Positions 8,046 to 15,012 of a DNA stretch of 17,749 nucleotides are shown one piece after another; position 1 is the first letter of the stretch, and each line of letters opens with the position of its first letter. The DNA comes from an uncultured delta proteobacterium (GTDB lineage Bacteria; Myxococcota_A; Polyangia; Polyangiales; Polyangiaceae), in the NCBI GenBank assembly GCA_903893335.1, contig CAITLX010000064.1, positions 1-17,749 on the forward strand. Reading direction: 5' to 3'. A program made the translations under genes and the position numbers. A model generated the notes under the pieces. That model had not been told where the DNA came from. It made no database searches and saw only the letters and a program-made list of their open reading frames with translations.

Positions 8046-8085
8046 GTGCGCTTCCTGGATTCCGTTTCGGGGGGCTCGCGCCCGC

Positions 8086-8445
8086 TCAGAACTTGAGGCC
8101 CGCTTCGCGAGCGGCGTCGGCGAGAGCGCTGATGCGCCCGTGGTAGAGGTAGCCGTTCCGATCGAACACGACGCGCTCGATCTTCTTCGACAGGCACATC
8201 GAGGCGATGAGCGCCCCGACCTTCTTCGCCGCGTCGGTCTTCGTGGCGTCGCCGAGCGCGCCCTTCAGGTCCTTCGACAGCGTCGAGGCATGCGCGAGCG
8301 TGACGCCGGTCTCGTCGTCGATCACCTGCGCATAGATGTGCTTCGCGCTGCGAAAGACGCTCATGCGCGGCTTCTCGGCCGTGCCGGAAATCTTCCTACG
8401 GATACGGAGCTTACGCCGCTCGCGCCCAACGATCTGCATCGCCAT
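8086..8445 (-). CDS. rplR: 50S ribosomal protein L18
   Basis: L18 binds 5S rRNA with L5 and places it in the central protuberance. The Arg/Lys-rich N-terminus (GRERRKLRIRRKISG), KPRMSVFRSAKHIYAQVIDD and the terminal VVFDRNGYLYHGRISALADAAREAGL are the L18 signature. The protein is 119 residues, a normal length. The ATG at 8445 has GGAGG nine bases upstream. It is separated from rplF by 56 bases containing a perfect hairpin. Confidence 0.98.
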   Translation of the reverse strand: MAMQIVGRERRKLRIRRKISGTAEKPRMSVFRSAKHIYAQVIDDETGVTLAHASTLSKDLKGALGDATKTDAAKKVGALIASMCLSKKIERVVFDRNGYLYHGRISALADAAREAGLKF

Positions 8446-8467
8446 CGGTCAAATCCTCCGCGCTTCC

Positions 8468-8486
8468 CCGGGAGCGCTGCTCCCGG
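8468..8486 (-). other. Perfect 8-bp hairpin in the rplF-rplR spacer
   Basis: CCGGGAGC and GCTCCCGG are perfect inverted repeats with a 3-base loop. The hairpin lies 15 bases after the rplF stop and about 22 bases before the rplR start. No U-run follows, and the rplR ribosome-binding site lies just downstream, so an effect on mRNA stability or translation is more likely than termination. Confidence 0.4.
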
Positions 8487-8501
8487 AGGTATCGCGCAAC
8501 A

Positions 8502-9101
8502 TCACTTGCCGCCCTTGCCGCCCTTGCCGGCCTTGCCAGCCTTCTCACGGACCTTCTCGCCCTGGTAGCGCACGCCCTTGCCGGCGTACGGCTCGGGCGG
8601 GCGGAACCCGCGGATGGTAGCGGCCGTCTGGCCCATCACTTCCTTGTCGGCGCCCGAGAGCACGACGAGCGTGCCCTTCGAGTCGCCGGGGATCTCGCAC
8701 TTGATGCCTGCGGGAAGCGGGAAGACGATGGGGTGCGAGAAACCGAGCGCCATGTGCAGCGTCGTGCCCTTGACCTCGGCGCGGTAGCCGGTGCCCTTGA
8801 GCTCGAGCTTGCGAACGTAGCCCTCGCTCGTGCCCTTGACCATCGAGGCCAGGAGCGCACGAAAGAGACCCTGCATGCGGGCGCCGTCGCGCCCGTCGAG
8901 CGTCGACGTGACGAGCGCGCTGCCCGTCTCGATCGCCACCACGACGGTGCCGGGCATCGGACGCGCGAGCTTGCCCATCGGGCCCTCGACGCGAAGCGAG
9001 CCGTCCTTGACGGCGACGGTGACGCCCTTCGGCAGTACGACCGGGCGCTTGCCCGTTCGCGAGAGCCGCTTTGCGACTTCGGTAGACGTCTGAGGCTCCA
9101 T
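8502..9101 (-). CDS. rplF: 50S ribosomal protein L6
   Basis: L6 sits at the base of the L7/L12 stalk near the factor-binding site. The two L6 domains are visible, with LSRTGKRPVVLPKGVTV at the front, the KGTGYRAEVKG motif in the middle and RPPEPYAGKGVRY near the end. From the ATG at 9101 it has 199 residues. The ATG shares one base with the rpsH stop (TGATG) and has GAGG seven bases upstream; GTG codons at 9107 and 9104 are less likely starts. The C-terminus ends in a Gly/Lys repeat (KAGKGGKGGK) encoded by short DNA repeats of ttgccgccc, and the N-terminus is about 12 residues longer than usual. Confidence 0.97.
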   Translation of the reverse strand: MEPQTSTEVAKRLSRTGKRPVVLPKGVTVAVKDGSLRVEGPMGKLARPMPGTVVVAIETGSALVTSTLDGRDGARMQGLFRALLASMVKGTSEGYVRKLELKGTGYRAEVKGTTLHMALGFSHPIVFPLPAGIKCEIPGDSKGTLVVLSGADKEVMGQTAATIRGFRPPEPYAGKGVRYQGEKVREKAGKAGKGGKGGK

Positions 9102-9490
9102 CACCACACCTCGCAGAGGAGCTCGCCCCCGACCTTCTGGCGGCGGGCCTCCTTGTCACTCATCACGCCGCGAGACGTGCTGAGGATACCGACGCCCATC
9201 CCCGAGAGGACGCGCGGGATGTGATCGTGGCGCACGTACACGCGGCGGCCGGGCCTCGAGACGCGACGAATGCCGTCGATCGCGCTGGCCCGATCGCGCC
9301 CGTACTTGAGCACGATGGTGATCTTCGAGGGGTCGTCGTCGACGCGGACGTCGGCGATGAAGCCCTCGGCCTTGAGGATCTCGGCGATGTGCTTCTTCAG
9401 CTTGCTCGCCGGGATGAGCGTCCGCTCGTGGCGCGCGAGCGCCGCGTTGCGGATGCGCGTGAGCATGTCGGAAACGGGATCGGTCATCAT
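9101..9490 (-). CDS. rpsH: 30S ribosomal protein S8
   Basis: S8 is a primary binder of 16S helix 21; in E. coli it represses the spc operon. The N-terminus MTDPVSDMLTRIRNAALARH, the loop GMGVGILSTSRGVMSDKEAR and the final GGELLCEVW are classic S8. The protein is 129 or 130 residues depending on which of two adjacent ATG codons (9490 or 9487) is used; they cannot be separated by spacing. It begins 4 bases after the rpsN stop and shares one base with rplF. Confidence 0.98.
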   Translation of the reverse strand: MMTDPVSDMLTRIRNAALARHERTLIPASKLKKHIAEILKAEGFIADVRVDDDPSKITIVLKYGRDRASAIDGIRRVSRPGRRVYVRHDHIPRVLSGMGVGILSTSRGVMSDKEARRQKVGGELLCEVW

Positions 9491-9494
9491 GGCA

Positions 9495-9680
9495 TCACCA
9501 GCTCGCCTTGATCACGCCCGGGACCTCCCCGCGCAGCGAAAGCATGCGCAGGCAGATACGGCAGAGCTGAAAGTCGCGGTAGTAGCCCCGCGCTCGCCCG
9601 CAAACCTTGCAGCGGTTGCGGTGGCGGGTCGAAAACTTCGGAGCCCTGTTGAGCTTCGCGAATGAACAAGCACGCGCCAT
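9495..9680 (-). CDS. rpsN: 30S ribosomal protein S14, short zinc-binding type (S14 type Z)
   Basis: S14 is a late-assembling protein of the 30S head. The protein is 61 residues, the short form, with Cys24-x2-Cys27 and Cys40-x2-Cys43 forming a zinc site. RHRNRCKVCGRARGYYRDF and ICLRMLSLRGEVPGVIKASW match the family. Gammaproteobacteria typically carry the ~100-residue zinc-free form, so the short form fits a deltaproteobacterial or myxobacterial lineage. The start is ATG, 12 bases after rplE. Confidence 0.98.
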   Translation of the reverse strand: MARACSFAKLNRAPKFSTRHRNRCKVCGRARGYYRDFQLCRICLRMLSLRGEVPGVIKASW

Positions 9681-9692
9681 GTGCGGATTCCC

Positions 9693-10325
9693 TCACGCCC
9701 TGAACGGCATGCCGAGATTTGCGAGGAGCGCACGCCCCTCGCCATCGGTCTTGGCCGTCGTGACGAACGAGATGTTGAGGCCCTTGATCACGTCGATGCG
9801 GTCGTAGTCGATCTCGGGAAAGATGATCTGTTCCTTCAGGCCGAGAGTGTAGTTGCCGCGGCCGTCGAAGCCGCGCGGGTTCACTCCCTTGAAGTCACGA
9901 ACGCGGGGGAGCGCGACCGACACGAGTCGGTCGAGGAACTCCCACATGCGCTCGCGACGGAGCGTGACCATCACGCCGATGGGCATGTTCTCGCGGAGCT
10001 TGAAGGTCGCGATGGCCTTCTTGGCGCGGGTGATCACGGGCTTCTGCCCGGTGACCGCCAGAACCTCGTCGACCGCGGCGTCGATGATCTTCGGATTGGC
10101 GACTGCCGATCCGAGGCCCATGTTGACGACGATCTTCTCGAGGCGCGGCACCTGCATCGGGTTCGAGTAGCCGAACTGCTTGGTCAGCGCGGCCACGACC
10201 TCGTTGCGGTACGCCTCGCGCTTGCGCGGCGGCACCAGAGCGGCGGTGGACGCCGCCTTCGGGTGCGGCGCCTCGCCCTTCGCTTGCTTCTTCGGGCTCT
10301 CGCCCTTTGCCTTCTTCTCGGCCAT
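9693..10325 (-). CDS. rplE: 50S ribosomal protein L5
   Basis: L5 binds 5S rRNA in the central protuberance and contacts P-site tRNA. The conserved LEKIVVNMGLG, AKKAIATFKLRENMPIGVMV, FLDRLVSVALPRVRDFKG and IIFPEIDYDRID segments are present. The protein is 210 residues, about 30 longer than the usual 179, because of a Lys/Ala/Pro-rich N-terminal extension before RKREAYRNEVV. The ATG at 10325 has GAGG four bases upstream, which supports translation of the extension. It is 14 bases after rplX. Confidence 0.98.
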   Translation of the reverse strand: MAEKKAKGESPKKQAKGEAPHPKAASTAALVPPRKREAYRNEVVAALTKQFGYSNPMQVPRLEKIVVNMGLGSAVANPKIIDAAVDEVLAVTGQKPVITRAKKAIATFKLRENMPIGVMVTLRRERMWEFLDRLVSVALPRVRDFKGVNPRGFDGRGNYTLGLKEQIIFPEIDYDRIDVIKGLNISFVTTAKTDGEGRALLANLGMPFRA

Positions 10326-10339
10326 GGTTCCTCTAGCGA

Positions 10340-10657
10340 TCAGCGCTGGGCGACGAGCTCGGCGCCGCTCTTCGCGACGCGGGTCTTGACGCCGTCGTCG
10401 ATCTTGATGCGGACGCGCGTGGGCTTGCCCGTGGTCGGGTCGACCGGCATCACCTTGCAGGCCCAGAGAGGCGCCTCGCGCTCGATGATCCCGCCCTGCT
10501 GGTTGCGGGGCGAGGGGCGGGTGTGGCGCTTGATCAGGTTGACCCCTTCGACGATGACCTTGTCGTCGTCGACGAGGATCTTCTTGATCCGGCCCTGCTT
10601 GCCCTTGTGCTTGCCGCTCATGACCTGAACGAGGTCGCCGCGATGGAGACGGTTCAT
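10340..10657 (-). CDS. rplX: 50S ribosomal protein L24
   Basis: L24 is an early assembly-initiating protein that binds the 5' domain of 23S rRNA near the exit tunnel. The KOW motif (RGDLVQVMSGKHKGKQGRI) lies at about residues 6-24, followed by VEGVNLIKRHTRPS and QGGIIEREAPLWACKVM. The protein is 105 residues, a normal length. The ATG at 10657 shares one base with the rplN stop (TGATG), implying translational coupling. A longer upstream-extended frame overlapping rplN is non-native. Confidence 0.97.
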   Translation of the reverse strand: MNRLHRGDLVQVMSGKHKGKQGRIKKILVDDDKVIVEGVNLIKRHTRPSPRNQQGGIIEREAPLWACKVMPVDPTTGKPTRVRIKIDDGVKTRVAKSGAELVAQR

Positions 10658-11025
10658 CAGAGCACCTCCGGTGCGAGCGAAATGATCTTCATGAACTTGC
10701 GGGCGCGAAGCTCGCGCGCCACCGGCCCGAAGATGCGGGTTCCGAGCGGCTCGAGCTGCGCGTTGATGAGAACCGCGCTGTTGCCGTCGAACTTGATGTA
10801 GCTGCCGTCGGCGCGCGACTGCTCGCGGCGCGTCCGGACGACGACCGCCCTGGCGGTGTCGCCCTTCTTCACCTTGGCACCCGGCAGCGCCTCCTTGACG
10901 GAGACGACGATGACGTCGCCGAGCGATGCATAGCGACGGCGCGAACCGCCGAGCACCTTGATGCACTGCACGCGCTTCGCGCCGCTGTTGTCAGCGACGT
11001 CGAGGATGGTTCGCATCTGGATCAT
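10657..11025 (-). CDS. rplN: 50S ribosomal protein L14
   Basis: L14 forms inter-subunit bridges with 16S rRNA and is the docking site of the silencing factor RsfS. MIQMRTILDVADNSGAK, ADGSYIKFDGNSAVLIN and GTRIFGPVARELR are canonical, and the protein is 122 residues, the standard length. The ATG has GGAG six bases upstream, within the rpsQ 3' end. It overlaps rplX by one base. Confidence 0.99.
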   Translation of the reverse strand: MIQMRTILDVADNSGAKRVQCIKVLGGSRRRYASLGDVIVVSVKEALPGAKVKKGDTARAVVVRTRREQSRADGSYIKFDGNSAVLINAQLEPLGTRIFGPVARELRARKFMKIISLAPEVL

Positions 11026-11028
11026 GGG

Positions 11029-11328
11029 TCACTCCGCACTGGTGCGCGCCACGAGACGCACGACCTTCCAGCGCTTCTGCTTCGAGATCGGGCGGTGCTC
11101 CATGATCTCGACGCGGTCGCCGGTCTTGAACTCGTTCTTCTCGTCGTGCGCCTTGTAACGCTCGCGGGTCCGCACGTACTTCTTGTACATGGGGTCGCGC
11201 GTGCGCCGGACGACCTCGACGACGACCGTCTTGTCCATCTTGTCGGACACGACGACGCCGATGAGCTTGCGCCGGAACGAGTGCGTCGTGTGCGCCGCCG
11301 CGGCGGTTGCCTGCGTGGTGTCGGCCAT
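11029..11328 (-). CDS. rpsQ: 30S ribosomal protein S17
   Basis: S17 is a primary 16S rRNA-binding OB-fold protein. The core RRKLIGVVVSDKMDKTVVVEV and FKTGDRVEIMEHRPISKQKRWKVVRLV are diagnostic. The protein is 99 residues, somewhat longer than the usual 85 because of an Ala/Thr-rich N-terminal stretch before HSFRRKL. The ATG has AAGGA seven bases upstream. It is 3 bases after rpmC. Confidence 0.98.
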   Translation of the reverse strand: MADTTQATAAAAHTTHSFRRKLIGVVVSDKMDKTVVVEVVRRTRDPMYKKYVRTRERYKAHDEKNEFKTGDRVEIMEHRPISKQKRWKVVRLVARTSAE

Positions 11329-11331
11329 GGA

Positions 11332-11541
11332 TCAGTCCTTCTTCGGCTCGACAGCGGCGGTCCGCTGCGCGAGGATCGTCTTGACGCGCGCGAGGTCGCG
11401 CCGCGCCTTGCGGATGAGGCTCGTGTCGTCGAGCCGGTTGGTGAAGTTCTTGAACCGGTGCTGGAAGCGGTCGTTGGCGACCGACTTCTCGAGCTCGCGG
11501 AGGTCTTCCGTCGTCCGATCGCTGAGATCCTTCGCCTTCAT
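11332..11541 (-). CDS. rpmC: 50S ribosomal protein L29
   Basis: L29 is a small helical-hairpin protein at the exit of the peptide tunnel, part of the docking platform for SRP and trigger factor. MKAKDLSDRTTEDLRELEK, then the basic RKARRDLARVKTILAQR, fit the family, and 69 residues is a normal length. The ATG follows the rplP stop by one base, so coupling to rplP is likely. The rplP-rpmC-rpsQ order is standard. Confidence 0.97.
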   Translation of the reverse strand: MKAKDLSDRTTEDLRELEKSVANDRFQHRFKNFTNRLDDTSLIRKARRDLARVKTILAQRTAAVEPKKD

Positions 11542-11542
11542 G

Positions 11543-11956
11543 TCAGGTCACTCCGCGGATGAGGAACTTGGTGGCGACCGGCAGCTTGTGGGTCGCGAGG
11601 CGGAAGGCCTCGCGGGCCACGTCTTCGGCGACGCCGCTGATCTCGTACATGACGCGACCGGGGACGACGACCGCCGCCCACTCTTCCGGGGCGCCCTTGC
11701 CGCCACCCATGCGGACTTCGAGCGGCTTGCGCGTCACCGGACGGTCCGGAAAGATCCGGATCCAGAGCTTGCCGGCACGCTTGACGTGACGGGTGATGGC
11801 CATGCGCGCGGCCTCGATCTGCCGCGACGTGAGGCGTCCGGGCTCGACGGCCTGCAGGCCGAAGTCGCCGAACGACACGTCGGAGCCGCGCCATGCGACA
11901 CCGCGGTTGTTGCCCTTCTGGGCCTTGCGGAACTTGGTTCGCTTCGGGGAAAGCAT
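11543..11956 (-). CDS. rplP: 50S ribosomal protein L16
   Basis: L16 organises the A-site tRNA elbow region next to the peptidyl transferase centre. MLSPKRTKFRKAQKGNNRGV, KLWIRIFPDRPVTRKPLEVRMGGGKG (split across the centre) and the terminal KLPVATKFL are the family signature. The protein is 137 residues, a normal length. It starts with ATG and lies 30 bases after rpsC. Confidence 0.98.
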   Translation of the reverse strand: MLSPKRTKFRKAQKGNNRGVAWRGSDVSFGDFGLQAVEPGRLTSRQIEAARMAITRHVKRAGKLWIRIFPDRPVTRKPLEVRMGGGKGAPEEWAAVVVPGRVMYEISGVAEDVAREAFRLATHKLPVATKFLIRGVT

Positions 11957-11986
11957 CGCGAATTCTCGTGGCTCGTAGCTGGGGAA

Positions 11987-12682
11987 TCAGCCGACCGAGG
12001 CGCGGCGGCTGCGACGCTGCAGCACCTCGCCCTTGAACATCCACACCTTGACGCCGATGATCCCGTAGGTCGTCTTCGCCTCGGCGGTGCCGAACTCGAT
12101 GTCGGCGCGGAGCGTGTGCAGCGGCACGCGCCCCTCGCGGTACGTCTCGACGCGGCTCATCTCCGAGCCACCGAGGCGACCTGCGCAGCGGACACGAATG
12201 CCCTTCGCGCCGAACTTCATGGCCGTCTGCAGGGCCTTCTTCATCGCGCGACGGAACGCCACGCGGCGCTCGAGCTGAGTCGCGACGTTCTCGGCGACGA
12301 GCTGCGCGTTGGTCTCGGCCTTGCGGACCTCCTGCACGTCGATGAAGACCTCGTTCTGCGTGAACGCCTGCACGCCGGGGAACTTGGTCTCCCCCTTGGC
12401 GGCGGTCTTCATGTTGCCGACCTTGAGGATCTCGATCCCCTTGCCGCCCTTGCCGATGACCATGCCCGGTCGCGCCGTGAAGACGATGACCTTGGCCTTG
12501 TTGGCCGCACGCTCGACTTCGACCGACGCGACGTTGGCGTTGTAGAGGTACTGCTTCACCGCGCGCTTGATGCGGATGTCCTCATGCAGCCAGCGGGTGT
12601 AGCCCTTGTCCTCGTACCACTTGCTGGTCCACGTCTTGATGACGCCGAGCCGGAAGCCGTGCGGATGCGTTTTCTGTCCCAT
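11987..12682 (-). CDS. rpsC: 30S ribosomal protein S3
   Basis: S3 forms part of the mRNA entry tunnel and helicase site. MGQKTHPHGFRLGVIKTWTS is diagnostic, the type II KH domain carries the GKGG loop at 77-80, and the C-terminal domain contains GIRVRCAGRLGGSEMSR and TTYGIIGVKVW. The protein is 231 residues, within the family range. The ATG at 12682 has AAGGA close upstream. It is 42 bases after rplV. Confidence 0.99.
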   Translation of the reverse strand: MGQKTHPHGFRLGVIKTWTSKWYEDKGYTRWLHEDIRIKRAVKQYLYNANVASVEVERAANKAKVIVFTARPGMVIGKGGKGIEILKVGNMKTAAKGETKFPGVQAFTQNEVFIDVQEVRKAETNAQLVAENVATQLERRVAFRRAMKKALQTAMKFGAKGIRVRCAGRLGGSEMSRVETYREGRVPLHTLRADIEFGTAEAKTTYGIIGVKVWMFKGEVLQRRSRRASVG

Positions 12683-12724
12683 GGGTTCCTTGCGAGACCT
12701 GTTGGTAGAACTCTGGCCCTCGGC

Positions 12725-13069
12725 TCAGCGGCGCGAGTCGAGCTCGATGACGATGTGCGTGACGCCCTTGGCGATGCGCGTGGCGCGGCCCATCGCGCGG
12801 GGGCGCCAGCGGCGCATGTGCTTGTTCGGGCCCTTGTCGGCGGTGGCCTTGCTCACGAAGAGCGTGTCGACGTCCGTGCCGGGCGCCTTCTGGCGGGCGT
12901 TGGCCACGGCGCTCTCGAGGAGCTTGGCCACGACCGGGGCGCCAGCCTTGGGGACGAAGCGCAGGAGCTGAAGCGCCTCGCTCGCGTCGCGGCCGCGGAT
13001 CAGGTCGATCACCATCCGCGCCTTGCGGGGGCTGATACGCGCGAAGTTCGCACTCGCCTGGGCAATCAT
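12725..13069 (-). CDS. rplV: 50S ribosomal protein L22
   Basis: L22 lines the nascent-peptide tunnel at the constriction and is a site of macrolide resistance. ARISPRKARMVIDLIRG and the C-terminal hairpin MRRWRPRAMGRATRIAKGVTHI are typical. From the ATG at 13069 the protein has 114 residues, the normal size, with GAGGA nine bases upstream. An in-frame upstream extension to 13135 adds unrelated residues and is rejected. In most bacteria L22 directly follows S19; here 320 non-coding bases and a kinase gene intervene. Confidence 0.98.
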   Translation of the reverse strand: MIAQASANFARISPRKARMVIDLIRGRDASEALQLLRFVPKAGAPVVAKLLESAVANARQKAPGTDVDTLFVSKATADKGPNKHMRRWRPRAMGRATRIAKGVTHIVIELDSRR

Positions 13070-13196
13070 GTCGTTGCGTCCTCGGATCGGTTCGGAGCGG
13101 TGGCAGCGTGCCCCGCGTTCGCCCGCCACGCCCAACTGGGCTTGCGGCGGGAGCCTCGGGTCGTGCGCAGGGCCTGGTCTTCCGGTGGTCTCCCCT

Positions 13197-13227
13197 CGCG
13201 AGGCCGCTCCGTGGAGCGGGCCTCGCG
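13197..13227 (-). other. Long GC hairpin in the rplV leader
   Basis: The arms CGCGAGGCC-GCTCC and GGAGC-GGGCCTCGCG are complementary over about 14 bp with a single bulged base. The apex re-forms as a 4-base loop. It lies about 130 bases upstream of the rplV start and has no U-run downstream on the minus strand. It could act as a leader regulatory stem or partial attenuator. Confidence 0.5.
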
Positions 13228-13303
13228 GTCACGGCGTGGGCCGGGACCGGGTGACAGAGGGGAGCGGAAGGGGTCGAGCGTCGTTACCTGAGCCCCTGTC
13301 GTC

Positions 13304-13323
13304 GGCCAACCCGAAGGAGGGCC
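13304..13323 (-). other. Small UUCG-capped hairpin in the rplV leader
   Basis: In minus-strand RNA the sequence folds as GGCC, a CU/UU internal loop, CC, a UUCG loop, GG and GGCC. The C(UUCG)G cap is stabilising and occurs only in minus-strand RNA. It lies shortly after the likely transcription start of the rplV transcript. Confidence 0.35.
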
Positions 13324-13341
13324 AAGCGAGAAGGGACGCGG

Positions 13342-13370
13342 GGTTTAGCAAAGCCCACCACGGTGCGCAA
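13342..13370 (-). promoter_or_regulatory. Candidate promoter for the rplV-led transcript
   Basis: On the minus strand TTGCGC (13370-13365) and TAAACC (13347-13342) are separated by exactly 17 bases. An AT-richer patch (GGAATCTA) precedes the -35-like box. It starts 20 bases after the kinase stop, in a region otherwise extremely GC-rich. Each hexamer matches only three positions of the E. coli consensus, so this is a tentative call. Confidence 0.4.
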
Positions 13371-13389
13371 GTAGATTCCTACCGGAGCC

Positions 13390-14958
13390 TCACAGGCCCG
13401 AGCCCGGGAGCACCCTCGGCGGGGGTGAAACAGGGCTGTTGCGCGGGGTCACGGGCGTCGCGGAACAGCAAGATGCGGCCCCGATCGCGCGGATCGGTCG
13501 CAGTACAGGCGGGGACGGCCGGGGCGCGGGCGGCGCGGCGGCGCTCGACGGCGCAGGGGGCACAGGAGGGGCCTCGGCGGCCGGCGGAGCCAGCGCAGGA
13601 GCCATGACCGCGCTCGACGGAGGCGTCTCGAGCGCCTCGCGCGGCATGGGCGGCGGGGCTTCGGAGGGGGCTGCGACGGGGGTCGGGGCCGGGGGGCGGT
13701 GCAGCACGCGTGTGGCGAGCACTCCCGTCACGCTGAGGACCGCGAGCGCGCCCATCGTGGCCGCGGCCAGCCAAAGGGGCCTGCCCGCGTCGCTGCGCAG
13801 GGCGCTAACGGCGGGGCTCGCCTCGACGGGCCTGCCCTGGGGCGGCGTCGGCGCCCGGGCCACCGTGTGGGTAGGCGCGTCATCGGACGGTGTCGAACCT
13901 GGGCCGGAGAAGGCCAGCGTCGGGGGGCTCTGCGTCCCCGCCGCGTGCGGGTCCGTCACCGTCGGCGCGGTCACGAACAGGGTCGGCACCGCCTCGGGCG
14001 GGACGACGCCGTCGCCAGGCTTCGTCGTGGACTCGTGGGCCGGCGCGTCGAAGAGCACCGTGCGGTCGGGGTCATGCGAGACGGCCCGGGGGGGCACGCT
14101 GCGCTCGGGACCAACGAGGACCGCGGCCATGGCGGCGGCGCTCGCGGGCCGATCGCTGGGCGCCTTCTCGAGCGCGCTCGCGACCACGTCGTCGACTTCA
14201 TGTGCGACCGGCGCGCGCGCCGAGAGGCGTGGGGCGCGCTCGTGCAGGTGCGCGAGCATCAGCGCGGCCGGGTCGGGCGCGTGGGCGAACGGCCCTTGGC
14301 CCATGATCATCTCGTAGAGCACGAGGCCCACCGCGTAGAGGTCCGACTGCGGCGACACCACTTGGCCGGCGACCTGCTCGGGCGACATGTAGCGCGGCGT
14401 TCCGATCGCCGTGCCGCGCGCGGTCGTCTGCACCGCGGGGTCGTCCTGCACGACCTTGGCGACGCCGAAATCGAGCACCTTCACGCCGCCGTCGGCGGTG
14501 AGAAACACGTTCGCCGGCTTGACGTCGCGGTGCACGATGCCGATCTCGTGCGCGGCGTGCAGCCCACGGAGCATCTGCGCGGCGATGCGCGTCGCCTCCG
14601 CGATCGAGAGCGCCGGGCGCCGCCGCATGCGCTGCGCGAGCGTCTCGCCCACGAGGCGCTCCATGACGAAGTAGGGCACGCCCTGCTCGGTGCGCGCCGC
14701 ATGGACGATGTCCACGATGTTCGGGTGACGCAGGCGCCCGAGCGCGCGCCACTCGGTGCGCATGCGCGCGATGAGGTCCTCGCGCGACGCGAGCGACGCG
14801 AGCAGCGACTTGAGGACGTACGGCCTGCCGAGCTCGACGTGGTCGACCTCGTACACGCAGCCCATGCCGCCTGCCCCGATGAACCGCACGACGCGGTACG
14901 AAGTGCCGGGCACGACCTGCCCGTCGGCCCATTCGCGAACCAGAGGAGAAGCGGACAT
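13390..14958 (-). CDS. Membrane-anchored eukaryote-like Ser/Thr protein kinase inserted between rpsS and rplV
   Basis: From the ATG at 14958 the protein has 522 residues. The kinase domain (about 20-285) looks catalytically complete: Gly-rich loop GAGGMGCVYEV (28-38), ATP-binding Lys50, alpha-C Glu69, HRD 143-145 with Asn150, DFG 163-165, an activation loop with Thr178/179/183/187, SPE 192-194, and Asp206 in helix F. It is an RD (PknB/Pkn-type) kinase. A variable linker (about 285-393) leads to one membrane helix (about 395-417) and a Pro/Ala-rich tail of about 100 residues, probably periplasmic, without a PASTA or other known sensor domain. The last 30 residues resemble nothing familiar. The ribosome-binding site is weak; GTG codons at 14973 and 14970 are alternative starts, and the open frame up to 15075 runs through a hairpin and is unlikely to be coding. 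The substrate is unknown. Same-strand placement in the S10 block suggests co-transcription or insertion. Confidence 0.93.
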   Translation of the reverse strand: MSASPLVREWADGQVVPGTSYRVVRFIGAGGMGCVYEVDHVELGRPYVLKSLLASLASREDLIARMRTEWRALGRLRHPNIVDIVHAARTEQGVPYFVMERLVGETLAQRMRRRPALSIAEATRIAAQMLRGLHAAHEIGIVHRDVKPANVFLTADGGVKVLDFGVAKVVQDDPAVQTTARGTAIGTPRYMSPEQVAGQVVSPQSDLYAVGLVLYEMIMGQGPFAHAPDPAALMLAHLHERAPRLSARAPVAHEVDDVVASALEKAPSDRPASAAAMAAVLVGPERSVPPRAVSHDPDRTVLFDAPAHESTTKPGDGVVPPEAVPTLFVTAPTVTDPHAAGTQSPPTLAFSGPGSTPSDDAPTHTVARAPTPPQGRPVEASPAVSALRSDAGRPLWLAAATMGALAVLSVTGVLATRVLHRPPAPTPVAAPSEAPPPMPREALETPPSSAVMAPALAPPAAEAPPVPPAPSSAAAPPAPRPSPPVLRPIRAIGAASCCSATPVTPRNSPVSPPPRVLPGSGL

Positions 14959-14977
14959 GGCGGGAAGCACCACAGAA

Positions 14978-15012
14978 TCGTGCCCCCTTGCCTCGAAGGC
15001 AAGAGGGCACGA
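14978..15012 (-). terminator. 15-bp hairpin between rpsS and the kinase gene, candidate terminator or attenuator
   Basis: Minus-strand TCGTGCCCTCTTGCC and GGCAAGGGGGCACGA pair along all 15 positions around a UUCGA loop, with one U-G wobble that would be an A-C mismatch in plus-strand RNA. A short TTCTGT follows. Two smaller inverted repeats lie just upstream (GCCCC-CGC-GGGGC at 15023-15035 and CTCGG/CCGAG at 15036-15050). It sits 79 bases after the rpsS stop and 19 bases before the kinase ATG. Confidence 0.55.

Larger units (their letters stand above)
13070..13389 (-). promoter_or_regulatory. 320-base leader between the kinase gene and rplV
   Basis: This is the longest gene-free stretch of the window. 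It holds a candidate sigma-70-type promoter near its upstream end, a small UUCG-capped hairpin, a long GC-rich hairpin and the rplV ribosome-binding site. It has no convincing small gene in either strand. If the promoter is real the untranslated leader of the rplV transcript would be about 265 bases, long enough for autoregulation by a ribosomal protein. No known riboswitch or T-box pattern was recognised. Confidence 0.5.

Noticed and set aside
8072..8083. GGGC-GCGA-GCCC mini-hairpin in the rplR-rpsE gap
   Set aside because: A 4-bp stem is expected by chance at this GC content. It is mentioned only under rpsE.
11183..13291. 702-codon plus-strand open frame opposite rpsQ to rplV
   Set aside because: It spans six recognised ribosomal genes in antisense and shows no domain or ribosome-binding site. 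It is a product of GC-rich third positions.
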